A stretch of DNA of 64,000 nucleotides from Archaeoglobaceae archaeon (GTDB taxonomy: Archaea; Halobacteriota; Archaeoglobi; Archaeoglobales; Archaeoglobaceae), in the NCBI GenBank assembly GCA_026986375.1, contig JALSOQ010000005.1, positions 1 through 64,000 on the forward strand, read 5' to 3'. Both the position numbers and the translations under genes were made by a program. This document shows positions 37,572 through 45,469 of this stretch, in pieces (positions within the stretch are counted from its first letter, which is position 1; every line of letters begins with the position of its first letter). Below the pieces are notes generated by a model that saw only the letters and a program-made list of their open reading frames with translations, did not search any database and was not told where the DNA came from.

Positions 37572-38318
37572 ATGATAACAGGAAGCGGCACTAAAAGGAG
37601 AATTCTTGAACTCCTTGCTTCAAGTGAACGAGGATTAAGTTGGAGGGAGTTAAAATCTGAATTAAAGGTCTCAGATCCTGTTTTAGCAAAGCATCTAAAA
37701 AGACTTCTTGAGGAAGGATTAATTACTGAAGAAATTGATAAAGAGGATAGAAGGATTAAAATCTATAAAATAAGTGATAAGGGTTTATTCCTACTAAAAA
37801 AAGATATTTTGACAGCATACTTTTTTATGCTCATTTGTGAGAGATTTGCCTATTATAGTGCAGCACCTCTAATGAAATATCACTACAAAGACGAAAATAT
37901 AAAAAATATAGATAAACAAGAATTAGAAAAAGAAAAAAAAGCGATAATTGATGGTTTTGGTCTGTTTATAAGAGACCTCATAATTGAAGGTCTTGCAAGA
38001 AAAGATGATACTTTCTTAGCTTTGCTTAAAGCGTTAGAGTTATTCAAGAAGTATATTGGTTACGAATTTAAAAATAAAAATTATATTAAAGAAGAGTTTA
38101 CAATTATAAAACAAATAGAGTGTGTGCCTCCCGATCAACTATTAAAAGAAACACTAACAAAAATATCTGAAAACGCAAGTTATTCTATCATGGATATGTT
38201 GGGTGCTAGAAAAAATCCAAAATTCGTTCATCAATATATTAAAGCGTTGGAAAATATAGGTCCATTCTTAAGGGAGATTATAGGAAAAACTAGAAGAGAA
38301 TTTTGGTTTGTCTGGTAG
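37572..38318 (+). CDS. Winged-helix regulator of the element
   Basis: The product is 248 residues from ATG 37572, which lies about 35 bases after the TATA-like box. The N-terminal winged helix (about 1-75) reads GTKRRILELLASSERG, WRELKSELKVSDPVLAKHL and LLEEGLITEEIDKEDRR. The C-terminal 170 residues are helical with no recognised ligand domain. An upstream frame from 37518 would overlap the operator and is unlikely. It probably represses its own promoter. Confidence 0.7.
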   Translation: MITGSGTKRRILELLASSERGLSWRELKSELKVSDPVLAKHLKRLLEEGLITEEIDKEDRRIKIYKISDKGLFLLKKDILTAYFFMLICERFAYYSAAPLMKYHYKDENIKNIDKQELEKEKKAIIDGFGLFIRDLIIEGLARKDDTFLALLKALELFKKYIGYEFKNKNYIKEEFTIIKQIECVPPDQLLKETLTKISENASYSIMDMLGARKNPKFVHQYIKALENIGPFLREIIGKTRREFWFVW

Positions 38319-38391
38319 TGCAACCTCTCAAAAAATTTCTCTTTCTCCAAAGTAATATCTCCAAAATTAAAATTCAATACATGCACAATAA

Positions 38392-38529
38392 GGTAGCACG
38401 GTAGCACGCTATATATGCAAACCCTTAATTTTAAATCACAAACGCTAAAGTCGATGCTACCGTGCTACCATGCTACCTCCACAACTACATGTAACCTAAA
38501 ATTCATGCTACCCATGCTACCGTGCTACC
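38392..38529. repeat. Iteron-like array, candidate replication origin
   Basis: Eight copies of TGCTACC or its complement in 138 bases: GGTAGCA at 38392 and 38400 (minus orientation), TGCTACC at 38455, 38463, 38471, 38506, 38515 and 38523. Neighbouring copies are 8-9 bases apart with an R at the preceding base. The copies flank an AT-rich stretch (about 38409-38440) that could melt. Iteron arrays near a rep gene mark plasmid origins; the rep gene is about 1.3 kb away on the same element. Confidence 0.7.
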
Positions 38530-38696
38530 CTTACAAAAAACATAATTATCTAATTAATATTAATGATTAAAAATGAAAAATTAATTATTGCAGTAAAATT
38601 ATCCAAAAACTTTAGAAAAATTGTTTATATCCGTCAAAGCTTTAGCCGACTTAGCAGGGCGGCAACCTTTATTTTTATTTTTGATCAAGAATCATT

Positions 38697-38954
38697 ATGC
38701 CGAGACGCAAGGAGAACAAAACATTTCTACACCTCTACATCGATAAAAACGTTCTAACCAAAGCTAAGGAATTGATCCCTAATTTATCGGAATTTGTAGA
38801 AACGAAGCTCAGAGAATACATAATTTTAGCTGAACATGGATTAACACAAAATATTAAGTGGGCCCGGAGGGATTTGAACCCTCGACCGCCCGGTTATGAG
38901 CCGGGCGCTCTGACCTGGCTAAGCTACGGGCCCTCTGTATCGTTATGGCGTTGA
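38697..38954 (+). CDS. SSV-type integrase, N-terminal part int(N)
   Basis: From ATG 38697 the first 54 residues form a ribbon-helix-helix-like oligomerisation segment (TFLHLYIDKNVLTKAKEL, EFVETKLREYI). They are followed in frame by the att core peptide WARRDLNPRPPGYEP, read antisense through the tRNA. Beyond 38902 the frame continues into host DNA and stops at 38954, so the last 17 residues are accidental. The same TGG codon begins the core at 17332, so excision would fuse the halves exactly. A T-rich promoter (about 38670-38684) precedes it. Confidence 0.85.
   Translation: MPRRKENKTFLHLYIDKNVLTKAKELIPNLSEFVETKLREYIILAEHGLTQNIKWARRDLNPRPPGYEPGALTWLSYGPSVSLWR
38859..38902. repeat. attR: 44-bp copy within intact tRNA-Met
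   Basis: Identical to 17332-17375 over 44 bases. It restores the 3' part of the tRNA from the anticodon loop onward, so host tRNA function survives integration. Confidence 0.92.
38859..38933 (-). tRNA. tRNA-Met (CAT anticodon)
   Basis: The cloverleaf is complete on the minus strand: acceptor GGGCCCG (38927-38933) pairs with CGGGCCC, the anticodon stem CCCGG/CCGGG encloses the loop CTCATAA (anticodon CAT), and the T loop is GGTTCAAATCC. The discriminator is A and CCA is not encoded. It could be elongator Met or an Ile isoacceptor with modified C34; the sequence does not settle this. It is the integration target of the element. Confidence 0.9.
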
Positions 38955-38972
38955 ATGAATTTAAGCTTTATG

Positions 38973-39323
38973 CTACACATAACCCTTCAACTTCTCGACG
39001 CTTTCGTATACCTCTTCAAGTATTTCCTTCTCGAGAGTTTTTACGAGCACACATCTTTCCTTTTCCTCCAAAATTCTGATCAGTCTCGAGAAGTCCGAAA
39101 CGATCGCCTTGGCCTTTTCAGGATCTTGTAAGGCGAAGGACATCCCTACAATCCTTCCGAGCATTAGAATGGCAAAATGCAACCTATCTCCCTTGTATTT
39201 GCTTTTCAAGTATTCGATAGCCTCCTCATCGCTCATTTTCCTTCTAATTATTTCGACGATGTCCGCGGTCACTTCAGCAGCTTCCTTGGCAGTTAGCCCG
39301 AACATCCTATACAGCACGCCCAT
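38973..39323 (-). CDS. Conserved helical hypothetical protein
   Basis: A 116-residue, nearly all-helical protein with no Cys cluster or catalytic motif (LTAKEAAEVTADIVEIIRRK, ILMLGRIVGMSFAL). The start may be the internal Met 7 (MFGLTAKE). I do not recognise its family. It lies just outside the element's right junction and runs away from the DUF5350 gene. Confidence 0.55.
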   Translation of the reverse strand: MGVLYRMFGLTAKEAAEVTADIVEIIRRKMSDEEAIEYLKSKYKGDRLHFAILMLGRIVGMSFALQDPEKAKAIVSDFSRLIRILEEKERCVLVKTLEKEILEEVYESVEKLKGYV

Positions 39324-39401
39324 CGTTGATAAAATCCCGATTTTCGAATTAAGAATTTCGATACCACAATTTTTTTAAGTTGAGTTTAGAAAGCGGGAGA
39401 C

Positions 39402-39584
39402 ATGGGTAAGACAGGTAGTGTAACGTGGGTCAAGATAAAGAACAGGAGAGGAGGATACAGGTTGGTTCCCACGAAGTGGCAGAACTACAAGAAGCCCGGG
39501 CCGAACCAGAAATACACTTCGGACGGAAAGAAGAGGAGGAGGATTCCGAGGAAACCGAAGTCGATATTAGGCGTTAAGAGCTAA
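39402..39584 (+). CDS. Small basic archaeal protein (DUF5350-like)
   Basis: A 60-residue protein rich in Lys and Arg: MGKTGSVTWVKIKNRRGG, a PGPNQKYTSDGKKRRR block, and a basic tail. This fits the archaeal DUF5350 group of unknown role; the composition suggests nucleic-acid or ribosome binding. ATG 39402 is about 25 bases after a TATA-like box (TTTTTTTAAG). The end overlaps trm1 by 18 bases, convergently. Confidence 0.7.
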   Translation: MGKTGSVTWVKIKNRRGGYRLVPTKWQNYKKPGPNQKYTSDGKKRRRIPRKPKSILGVKS

Positions 39585-40655
39585 AACGATCTTTTTTACT
39601 TCATCGATGTTTGCGTCGGTCTTGAACCCGAATCCGGAGTAGTGGACCCTCGAAGCTCTGAATCCCGCTTTTCTTAGCTCCTCAACAATTCTCAAAACCT
39701 GAGGAGGAGATACTTTCAACATCTTAGCCAAGTGATGAGTGGTGTATGCGAAGGGAACATCTATCTCATCCAGAATAGAACGCAAGAACTTCTCAAGCTT
39801 TTCCTTCACGGAGTCGGTGACTTCCATCTCGTCAACCCTTTCTATCATCCGAGTTACGAAGTTCTTGTCGTGCAGTTCTCCGAGCCATAGTGGACCTATC
39901 ATTTTAAATTTTCCTCCGCACTTACACCTTTCGAGTGAAGAGCCGTCCATCGGCACCCATTCCCTGTTCCCGCATTCGAAACAGTAGAAGAGGTATCCCA
40001 CCTTTTCGTATATCTTCCCCGCCAAGGCAACGGACCTCCTAAGCTTTAAGTGAACCCTGTAATAATGTTCCTTGGCCCAAGAGACCAAAACTTCGATAGC
40101 TTTGTCGTATTTCGTCGCTTCCCTTACTATCTTCCCTATTAGAGTTCTCAAACCCAATTCCGGATAAAATTCCGTCTTCTCGGCGTAGATGGCATACTTC
40201 CTCAATCCCGCAACGGGAGCGGAGCCGCAGAGCGCCGCAGTATCTGTTGCGGTAACGCTCAGGTATTTCAAAGCGGAAACGCATGCAGTGTCTATGAACT
40301 CCGCGGGAGAGCCGAACGGATCCAAGTCGATGTGAGTGAATCTGTTTTCCCTCATCAGAGCTACGGCGTCCCTGTTGAAGACCTCCGCCTCGATTCCGTT
40401 CAACTTCAGATTCTCCCTTATCAATTCGACCGCCTTAGGATTCTTATCGTTGAATGTGGGGATGAATCCAGCCTCCAAGCGAGCCCTTATTCCCCTAACG
40501 CCCGTCGCTGACAAAGCGTCGAGAGATCTGACTTTTCCTTCCGATTCGGAAATAACCTTGTAGGCCAAAACGTCTAAGTGCCTGCAGAACGTCATCTTGG
40601 GATTGTAAAAGACGCCTTCGGCCAGCTTTATCTTTGCCTTACCTTCGACTATCAT
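39567..40655 (-). CDS. trm1: tRNA (guanine26-N2/N2)-dimethyltransferase Trm1
   Basis: A 362-residue SAM-dependent enzyme that dimethylates G26 of tRNA. Family blocks include FYNPKMTFCRHLDVL near the N-terminus, DALSATGVRGIRA (SAM loop), the catalytic HIDLDPFGSPAEFID, TATDTAALCG, and a zinc site CFECG...CKCGG near 250. The size fits archaeal Trm1. It overlaps the NTPase gene by 17 bases and is the last gene of the prs-THEP1-trm1 transcript. Confidence 0.9.
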   Translation of the reverse strand: MIVEGKAKIKLAEGVFYNPKMTFCRHLDVLAYKVISESEGKVRSLDALSATGVRGIRARLEAGFIPTFNDKNPKAVELIRENLKLNGIEAEVFNRDAVALMRENRFTHIDLDPFGSPAEFIDTACVSALKYLSVTATDTAALCGSAPVAGLRKYAIYAEKTEFYPELGLRTLIGKIVREATKYDKAIEVLVSWAKEHYYRVHLKLRRSVALAGKIYEKVGYLFYCFECGNREWVPMDGSSLERCKCGGKFKMIGPLWLGELHDKNFVTRMIERVDEMEVTDSVKEKLEKFLRSILDEIDVPFAYTTHHLAKMLKVSPPQVLRIVEELRKAGFRASRVHYSGFGFKTDANIDEVKKIVLALNA

Positions 40656-41157
40656 CTCCGAACCTCCTCACTATCTCCTCCGCAACCTCATCCCTGTTGT
40701 CCTCGGTAAGGATGATAACCTCGAACTCGGAACGAATTCGCCTTAAGAGGGGATGCTGGGATTTCATGTGGATAGTGAAGAGGAGATTATCCCTTCCCAT
40801 AAGCCACTCGACGGCTTTGACGAACCTACCGCTCTTCAACTCCATTGGCCCCACTTCGTCCAAAATAACGAGATCCGCATCTCCGTAACTCTTTATCCTT
40901 TCGGCGAACCCGTCTATCGATTCGAGTATGACGCCGTATTTTCCGACCCTAACCGGACTTTTAAATCCGACCTTCGCCAGCCAAGCCTCCTCACCGCTTT
41001 CGAGATCCACGAGCTTGAACCCTACTCTAACTCCCCTCTCCCTAACCTCCTTAGTAACGAATCCCCTCACGTCCATGGAATCTTTCAGAGCGCCGTAAAC
41101 CTTCAGGCAGAGCGTAGTCTTGCCAATCCCCGGCCTTCCGGTGACGGCGATCTTCAC
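40639..41157 (-). CDS. THEP1-type NTPase
   Basis: From GTG 41157 the product is 172 residues. Walker A is TGRPGIGKTTL at the very N-terminus, Walker B is ADLVILDEVGPMELKS, as in the archaeal THEP1 (nucleoside-triphosphatase) family. Longer frames upstream overlap prs by 44 bases and begin with non-homologous sequence. The physiological substrate is unclear; family members hydrolyse ATP and GTP. Confidence 0.82.
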   Translation of the reverse strand: MKIAVTGRPGIGKTTLCLKVYGALKDSMDVRGFVTKEVRERGVRVGFKLVDLESGEEAWLAKVGFKSPVRVGKYGVILESIDGFAERIKSYGDADLVILDEVGPMELKSGRFVKAVEWLMGRDNLLFTIHMKSQHPLLRRIRSEFEVIILTEDNRDEVAEEIVRRFGDDSRR

Positions 41158-41188
41158 GTTTCCGACTTTTCGCCGTCGTTCTAAATAG

Positions 41189-42058
41189 CTAACGGAAGAT
41201 TTTGGAGAGACAATCCGACAATATTCCCGCAACGCTCACGTGGCTTACCGGGCTCAGCACGGTATCTGTTGCGGCTATCCCTTCCACCCCGCATTCGAGC
41301 AACTTTCTGAGCGCGTCGCCGGCGAGTATGGCGTGAGTGCATGTGACGAAGACCTTTCCACATCCGCCCCTCTTCAAAGCCTTCGTGGCCTGAACGACCG
41401 TTCCACCCGTCGATATTATGTCGTCCACTATGAGAACGTCCCTCCCCTCGACTTCCTTTGGAGCGGAATCTATTATCACGTTCTCAGCATCTATCCTTAT
41501 CTTCTGCAAAGCTATCCAATCCAATTCCAAATCTCCCGCTACTATCTTCGCCCACCTTACCGCCTCCTCATCCGGAGCCACGACGATCGGATCGTGCATA
41601 TCGAAGTTCTCTTTAACGAACTTCGCGAGCTCGTGCATCGCTGTAAGCTCAAGGACTTCGAACCCGAAATCGGTTTTGACGTGGAAATCGACGACGACCA
41701 TTCTGTCCAAACCCGCGTTTTTAAGCAGGTCCGACACGACCCCCAAAGAATCCGCCTCACCCTTTATACCAAACCTCCCCCTCGAATACGGAAAGTATGG
41801 AAAAACGCCAGTAACGGATTTTACACCGTAGTCCTTGAGAGTTCTTATGAGAAAGATGGTCTCGATGAGCATATCGTTCGGATTGTGTGCGAAGGAGTTT
41901 ACGATTATCACATCCTCACCCTCAACATCCGCGGAAATTCTGACGTATTTCTCACCATCCGGTAACTTCTCAAGCTGTGCGTATCCCAGCGGAAATCCAG
42001 TAATACGGGAAATCTTTATTGCGAGAACACCCTGCGTTGCTGGAATTATCAATGGCAT
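41189..42058 (-). CDS. prs: Ribose-phosphate pyrophosphokinase (PRPP synthetase)
   Basis: The 289-residue enzyme makes PRPP from ribose 5-phosphate and ATP for nucleotide, His and Trp synthesis. Conserved blocks are FPYFPYSRGR (flexible loop), VVDFHVK, and the PRPP-binding loop VLIVDDIISTGGT. It is a short archaeal-type enzyme. The promoter is the TATATAAAT box (42099-42107, minus) next to a polypurine tract, about 40 bases before the ATG. Confidence 0.92.
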   Translation of the reverse strand: MPLIIPATQGVLAIKISRITGFPLGYAQLEKLPDGEKYVRISADVEGEDVIIVNSFAHNPNDMLIETIFLIRTLKDYGVKSVTGVFPYFPYSRGRFGIKGEADSLGVVSDLLKNAGLDRMVVVDFHVKTDFGFEVLELTAMHELAKFVKENFDMHDPIVVAPDEEAVRWAKIVAGDLELDWIALQKIRIDAENVIIDSAPKEVEGRDVLIVDDIISTGGTVVQATKALKRGGCGKVFVTCTHAILAGDALRKLLECGVEGIAATDTVLSPVSHVSVAGILSDCLSKIFR

Positions 42059-42098
42059 AAACCTTCTTCAACTGAAACGGTTATAACGTTTATCACCA

Positions 42099-42136
42099 TT
42101 TATATACCCCCTCCCCCCTTTATTTCCTGTGGAACA
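42099..42136. repeat. Inverted repeat, left copy (with prs promoter)
   Basis: These 38 bases are the reverse complement of 43641-43679 with one base missing in a G run. Read on the minus strand, the repeat has GTTCCACAGG, a GGGGGG-A-GGGGG tract and TATATAAAT. The last part supplies the TATA box (and purine-rich BRE-like stretch) for prs. Confidence 0.85.
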
Positions 42137-42736
42137 CAGTAGGTGTATAATGGAGTATATCAAAAACGGATGAAAACAAGTTTTAAACAAGGATGGTTAA
42201 AAACCATGAACATTACAAAAAAATGTATGATGCAAAGGCGCTGTAGTATACTAAGAACTTGTAGAAATTATTATTGAATTGAATTTTAAAAATAGATCTT
42301 ACCAGCTTCCGGTGGACATTCTTCAATAACAATTGAGAAATTATTTAGTTTTTAATTTATAATATATTTATTTTTATAATTTGTTATTATAATTATAACG
42401 ATACTTCCCTATAATTGTTTCTAAAAATAAGTTATTTAAATTTTGCTGAAAAAATGCGTGTAACGATGTATTATGTCGGTTAGATGGGATGCGAAAAATA
42501 TTTCTGAGATTTATTACGTTTTTCACGATGCCGTTCACAAGTGGATTAAAGAGAATTATTGGGATAAAACTCCTTGACTTGTTAAAGCTTTGGAGAGCCC
42601 AGAATAAACGAAATTCTATCTAATCTATTTCTTCAAAAATAAAAATTATATTTAATCTTTAAATTATAATATTTATTAATCTTAATTGATAAAAATTAAT
42701 TTTTAATATAAAATAAATAATTTGCTTCAAACTCTT
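42137..42736. other. AT-rich 600-base stretch with an IS6-like fragment
   Basis: Largely AT-rich with no full gene. An ORF at 42473-42577 (34 residues) ends in AVHKWIKENYWDKTP, resembling the AVHKWIKKF segment of the IS6-like transposase of copy 1, so it may be a transposase scrap. The rest shows no RNA or gene pattern I can support. Confidence 0.4.
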
Positions 42737-43135
42737 TTATATTTTTAAATTTTTAATTTTATCTAAAATATCTATTAAATCTTTAAGAATATTTACGAAA
42801 TCTTTTAATATTTTAACATCTTCAGTCGTTGAAACCTCTTTTAAACGATTTGCCAGAATTCGTATTGTTTCTATTACTGCTTCCTCTACATCGGAAGTGT
42901 GCGATACCTTAACCTCTTCCTTTTCAACCTTTGTATCTTTTGGAGCATCTCCTTTCATCCTAACCACTGCATCTCTTCCCTCACCCACTATCTCCGCCTC
43001 TCTCTTGCATACTGGGCAGATTACCTTACCTTCATACTTAAAAAGGGGAATGCCACAATCTGGGCAGTGATATGCAAGCATTTTTGCACCCTTATACAGT
43101 AATTCCACAGCTTCCGAAATTTTTTTATCCTCCAC
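42737..43135 (-). CDS. Zinc-ribbon protein of the SSSCA1 family
   Basis: A 132-residue protein. The zinc ribbon is YHCPDCGIPLF and VICPVCKRE (about 24-45), as in archaeal homologues of the Sjogren's/scleroderma autoantigen 1. A Lys/Glu linker and a C-terminal helical segment (EAVIETIRILANRLKEV) follow. Its function in archaea is not established. It diverges from the UPF0147 gene inside the inverted-repeat island. Confidence 0.8.
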   Translation of the reverse strand: MEDKKISEAVELLYKGAKMLAYHCPDCGIPLFKYEGKVICPVCKREAEIVGEGRDAVVRMKGDAPKDTKVEKEEVKVSHTSDVEEAVIETIRILANRLKEVSTTEDVKILKDFVNILKDLIDILDKIKNLKI

Positions 43136-43192
43136 GTTATCTTGTCAAACGATTGAGATATTAAAAACTTGCAGTTCTGCGGGGTGATGCGT

Positions 43193-43453
43193 ATGTCCGA
43201 AGATGTGTTGAGTAGCGTTTTGGAAGCGTTGGATAGAATAATTCAAGACGACTCCGTGCCGAGAAATATTAGGAAGGCTGCAAGCGAGATTAAAGACAGC
43301 CTACTGCATGGAGAGGATAGCTTGGCTGTAAGGGCAGCTACTGCAATCTCTATTTTGGAGGACCTTTCGTCAGATCCGAATTTACCCATGCATGTCAGAA
43401 CACTGATATGGAACGTCTCGAGCTTGCTTGAGAGAATTGCAGTGGAAGAGTAA
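43193..43453 (+). CDS. UPF0147 family protein
   Basis: From ATG 43193 (ribosome site GGGGTGATG) the product is 86 residues, all helical: EALDRIIQDDSVPRNIRKAA, LAVRAATAISILEDLSSDPN, LPMHVRTLIWNVSSLLE. This is the UPF0147 family, common in archaea and of unknown role. An in-frame ATG at 43187 is an alternative start. Confidence 0.85.
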   Translation: MSEDVLSSVLEALDRIIQDDSVPRNIRKAASEIKDSLLHGEDSLAVRAATAISILEDLSSDPNLPMHVRTLIWNVSSLLERIAVEE

Positions 43454-43640
43454 TCGTCAACATCCACGCGAAACGAATTTTATAGTTTGATTAATAAATT
43501 TTTTAAGACGCTCTTTTACGACATAAGTTCTGGAGATTTCCTTTACAGCGAAATAATCTTCAAATATTTCAGTAAAAGGCAGATATTTCCACTTTGAGAA
43601 TTTTTGCATTTTCCGTTTTGTTCGACCCTATTCATTTCGA
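43454..43640. other. Short non-coding gap before the right inverted repeat
   Basis: A stretch of 187 bases between the UPF0147 stop and the right inverted repeat. It is AT-rich and I see no gene or RNA in it. Confidence 0.5.
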
Positions 43641-43679
43641 GTTCCACAGGAAATAAAGGGGGGAGGGGGGTATATAAAT
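43641..43679. repeat. Inverted repeat, right copy, at the glyS 3' end
   Basis: Complement of 42099-42136 apart from one extra G. It ends exactly at the glyS stop codon. On the plus strand it carries the same polypurine tract and TATATAAAT box, so it could fire antisense into glyS. Confidence 0.85.
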
Positions 43680-45385
43680 CAACCTCTGAACACTTCCCCG
43701 AATTCTGTTATGTCCTTCTCCGAGCTCAAAAGCTCCTTCAAGACGTTTACGAGCTCATCTATTTTCACTCTAACCTGTTTCGTCGTATCTCTGTCCCTAA
43801 TCGTCACCGTTCTATCTTCGAACGTTTGGTGATCGATAGTTACGCAGAAAGGTGTTCCTATCTCGTCGAACCTTCTGTATCTCCTTCCTATACTCCCCGA
43901 ATCGTCGTATTCCGTGTATATTCCGGCGTTTCTAAGCATCTCCACGATTTCGAGTGCAACCCTTTCGAACTCCTCTTTCGAGAGAAGGGGGAGAACGGCC
44001 ACCTGCACCGGAGCCATCCACCTCTTGAGCCTCAAAACCTTCCTCTCCTCCCCATCAACGACATCCTTATCGAACGAGTGCTCCAGAATGACGTAGGTTA
44101 TTCTGTCCAAACCGAAGGACGGCTCTATAACGTGCGGAATTATCTTCTCTCCCTGAATAGTTTCCTCCACTTCCTCTATACTGAAGAAATCCCTGCTTAC
44201 CTCTATTTTCTCTCCGTCCACCTCCACCTCCACTTTCTCGACATTTGCATCCTTTACATCCATTCTTTCCAGAGCTTCCGCTATAGCCTTTGCCTTCTTC
44301 CTGAAAACCGGTCCGAGTTTCTTCAAATCCGGGACGATCTTTAGCTTCTTTACCTTTATCGGCTCTTTAAACTGAACGAACACCCTCAAATCCTCTCCGC
44401 TGTGCTCCATGTGCCTTTTCAGATCGTAGTCGGTTCTGTCAGCAATTCCGACTATCTCTATCCACCCGTAACTCGTCAGAGCTTCGGCATCCCAGCAATC
44501 GGCCGCGTAATGCGCCTTTTCGTCGTCCTTGTGCTGTCTGAACCTCAACCTCTTTTCATCTACTCCCGCTTCGATCAAAAACCTCTTTGTCTTTCCTATG
44601 AAGTATGCCAAAAGTTCGTGGGCTATAATTCCCCTCTCCACCGCCTCCCTTAGCGTTATCTCGTGTTCGTTGTCGAATTTGTCCACGAGCCGGACGACTT
44701 CGTTCTCGTATCTCTTGAACTGCGGGTGCGTTTTCTCTGCAGGGTGAACGAAGAATTCGAGCTCAGCCTGATTGAACTCCCTGAGCCTTATAACTCCCTG
44801 CCTCGGACTTATCTCGTTCCTATATGCCCTACCTATTTGAGCCACACCGAACGGGAGCTTTCCTCTAAAGTAATCCAAAAGCCTCTTGAAAGCTATGAAT
44901 ATGCCTTGTGCGGTCTCCGGCCTCAAGTATCCCCTCTTTCCCTTTCCCGGTCCTATCGATGTCGTGAACATGAGGTTGAAGTGGAACGGTTCGCCGAACT
45001 CTCCCCCGCAGTCGCATTTCAGCCCGTAGATTTCAATTATCTCCTTTACCGCCTCAATCGTGCAGTCCGCCTCGATGTTCAGTTTCTCCTTTATGTAGTG
45101 ATCCGCTCTGAAGACCTTCCCGCACTTCTTGCACTCTATGGCAACGTCGGTGAAGGATTCCGCGTGACCGGACGCTATGAAAACCTCCTCAACGTTCACG
45201 GTTGGAGTATCTATTTCCACGGCCCTCTCGTTTATTACGAAGAACTCCCTCCAGAGATTTTCGAGCCTTCTCCTCAAACCGTTTCCTAAAGGACCGTAAT
45301 CTATAAATCCCGCCATTCCGCCGTATATCTCGAACGACTGCCAGAGAAAACCCCTCCTGATGAGCATCTCCATAAGCTCGCTCAT
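43679..45385 (-). CDS. glyS: Glycyl-tRNA synthetase (archaeal/eukaryotic dimer type)
   Basis: A class II synthetase of 568 residues from ATG 45385. Recognisable are the N-terminal WQSFEIYGGMAGFIDYGP, the zinc knuckle CKKCGKVF and CDCGGEF (about 80-130), motif 2 in IGRAYRNEISPRQG (about 195), motif 3 in EPSFGLDRITY (about 435), and the C-terminal anticodon domain (APVQVAVLPL). A TATA-like box (CTTTTTAAAAAG) just upstream gives a leaderless transcript. The stop lies in the right inverted repeat. Confidence 0.93.
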   Translation of the reverse strand: MSELMEMLIRRGFLWQSFEIYGGMAGFIDYGPLGNGLRRRLENLWREFFVINERAVEIDTPTVNVEEVFIASGHAESFTDVAIECKKCGKVFRADHYIKEKLNIEADCTIEAVKEIIEIYGLKCDCGGEFGEPFHFNLMFTTSIGPGKGKRGYLRPETAQGIFIAFKRLLDYFRGKLPFGVAQIGRAYRNEISPRQGVIRLREFNQAELEFFVHPAEKTHPQFKRYENEVVRLVDKFDNEHEITLREAVERGIIAHELLAYFIGKTKRFLIEAGVDEKRLRFRQHKDDEKAHYAADCWDAEALTSYGWIEIVGIADRTDYDLKRHMEHSGEDLRVFVQFKEPIKVKKLKIVPDLKKLGPVFRKKAKAIAEALERMDVKDANVEKVEVEVDGEKIEVSRDFFSIEEVEETIQGEKIIPHVIEPSFGLDRITYVILEHSFDKDVVDGEERKVLRLKRWMAPVQVAVLPLLSKEEFERVALEIVEMLRNAGIYTEYDDSGSIGRRYRRFDEIGTPFCVTIDHQTFEDRTVTIRDRDTTKQVRVKIDELVNVLKELLSSEKDITEFGEVFRG

Positions 45386-45469
45386 GCGATGGCATAATCG
45401 CAATCTTTTTAAAAGACTTTTTGGGCGATCTTCTAAAGTTTTAAAAATCCATGAGATTCTATTTCGAAC

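Larger units (their letters stand above)
17332..38902. mobile_element. Integrated plasmid-like element in tRNA-Met, about 21.5 kb
   Basis: A perfect 44-bp direct repeat (17332-17375 and 38859-38902) bounds the segment. The right copy is the 3' part of an intact tRNA-Met(CAT). The left copy is a tRNA fragment left by integration. The integrase gene is split across the ends (int(N) right, int(C) left), the hallmark of SSV-type integration. Cargo: a type I restriction-modification operon, PIN/YwgA-like pair, IS copies, primase-polymerase/helicase, TraG-like protein, nuclease, two regulators and iterons. Excision would give a circle of 21,527 bp. No capsid gene is recognised, so a plasmid is more likely than a virus. 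Confidence 0.9.

Noticed and set aside
38392-38529. CRISPR array
   Set aside because: Units are 7-8 bases at 8-9-base spacing, without spacers of 30-40 bases; iterons fit better.
41240-41965. Plus-strand ORF of 241 codons
   Set aside because: Antisense shadow of prs; no homology pattern or start signal.
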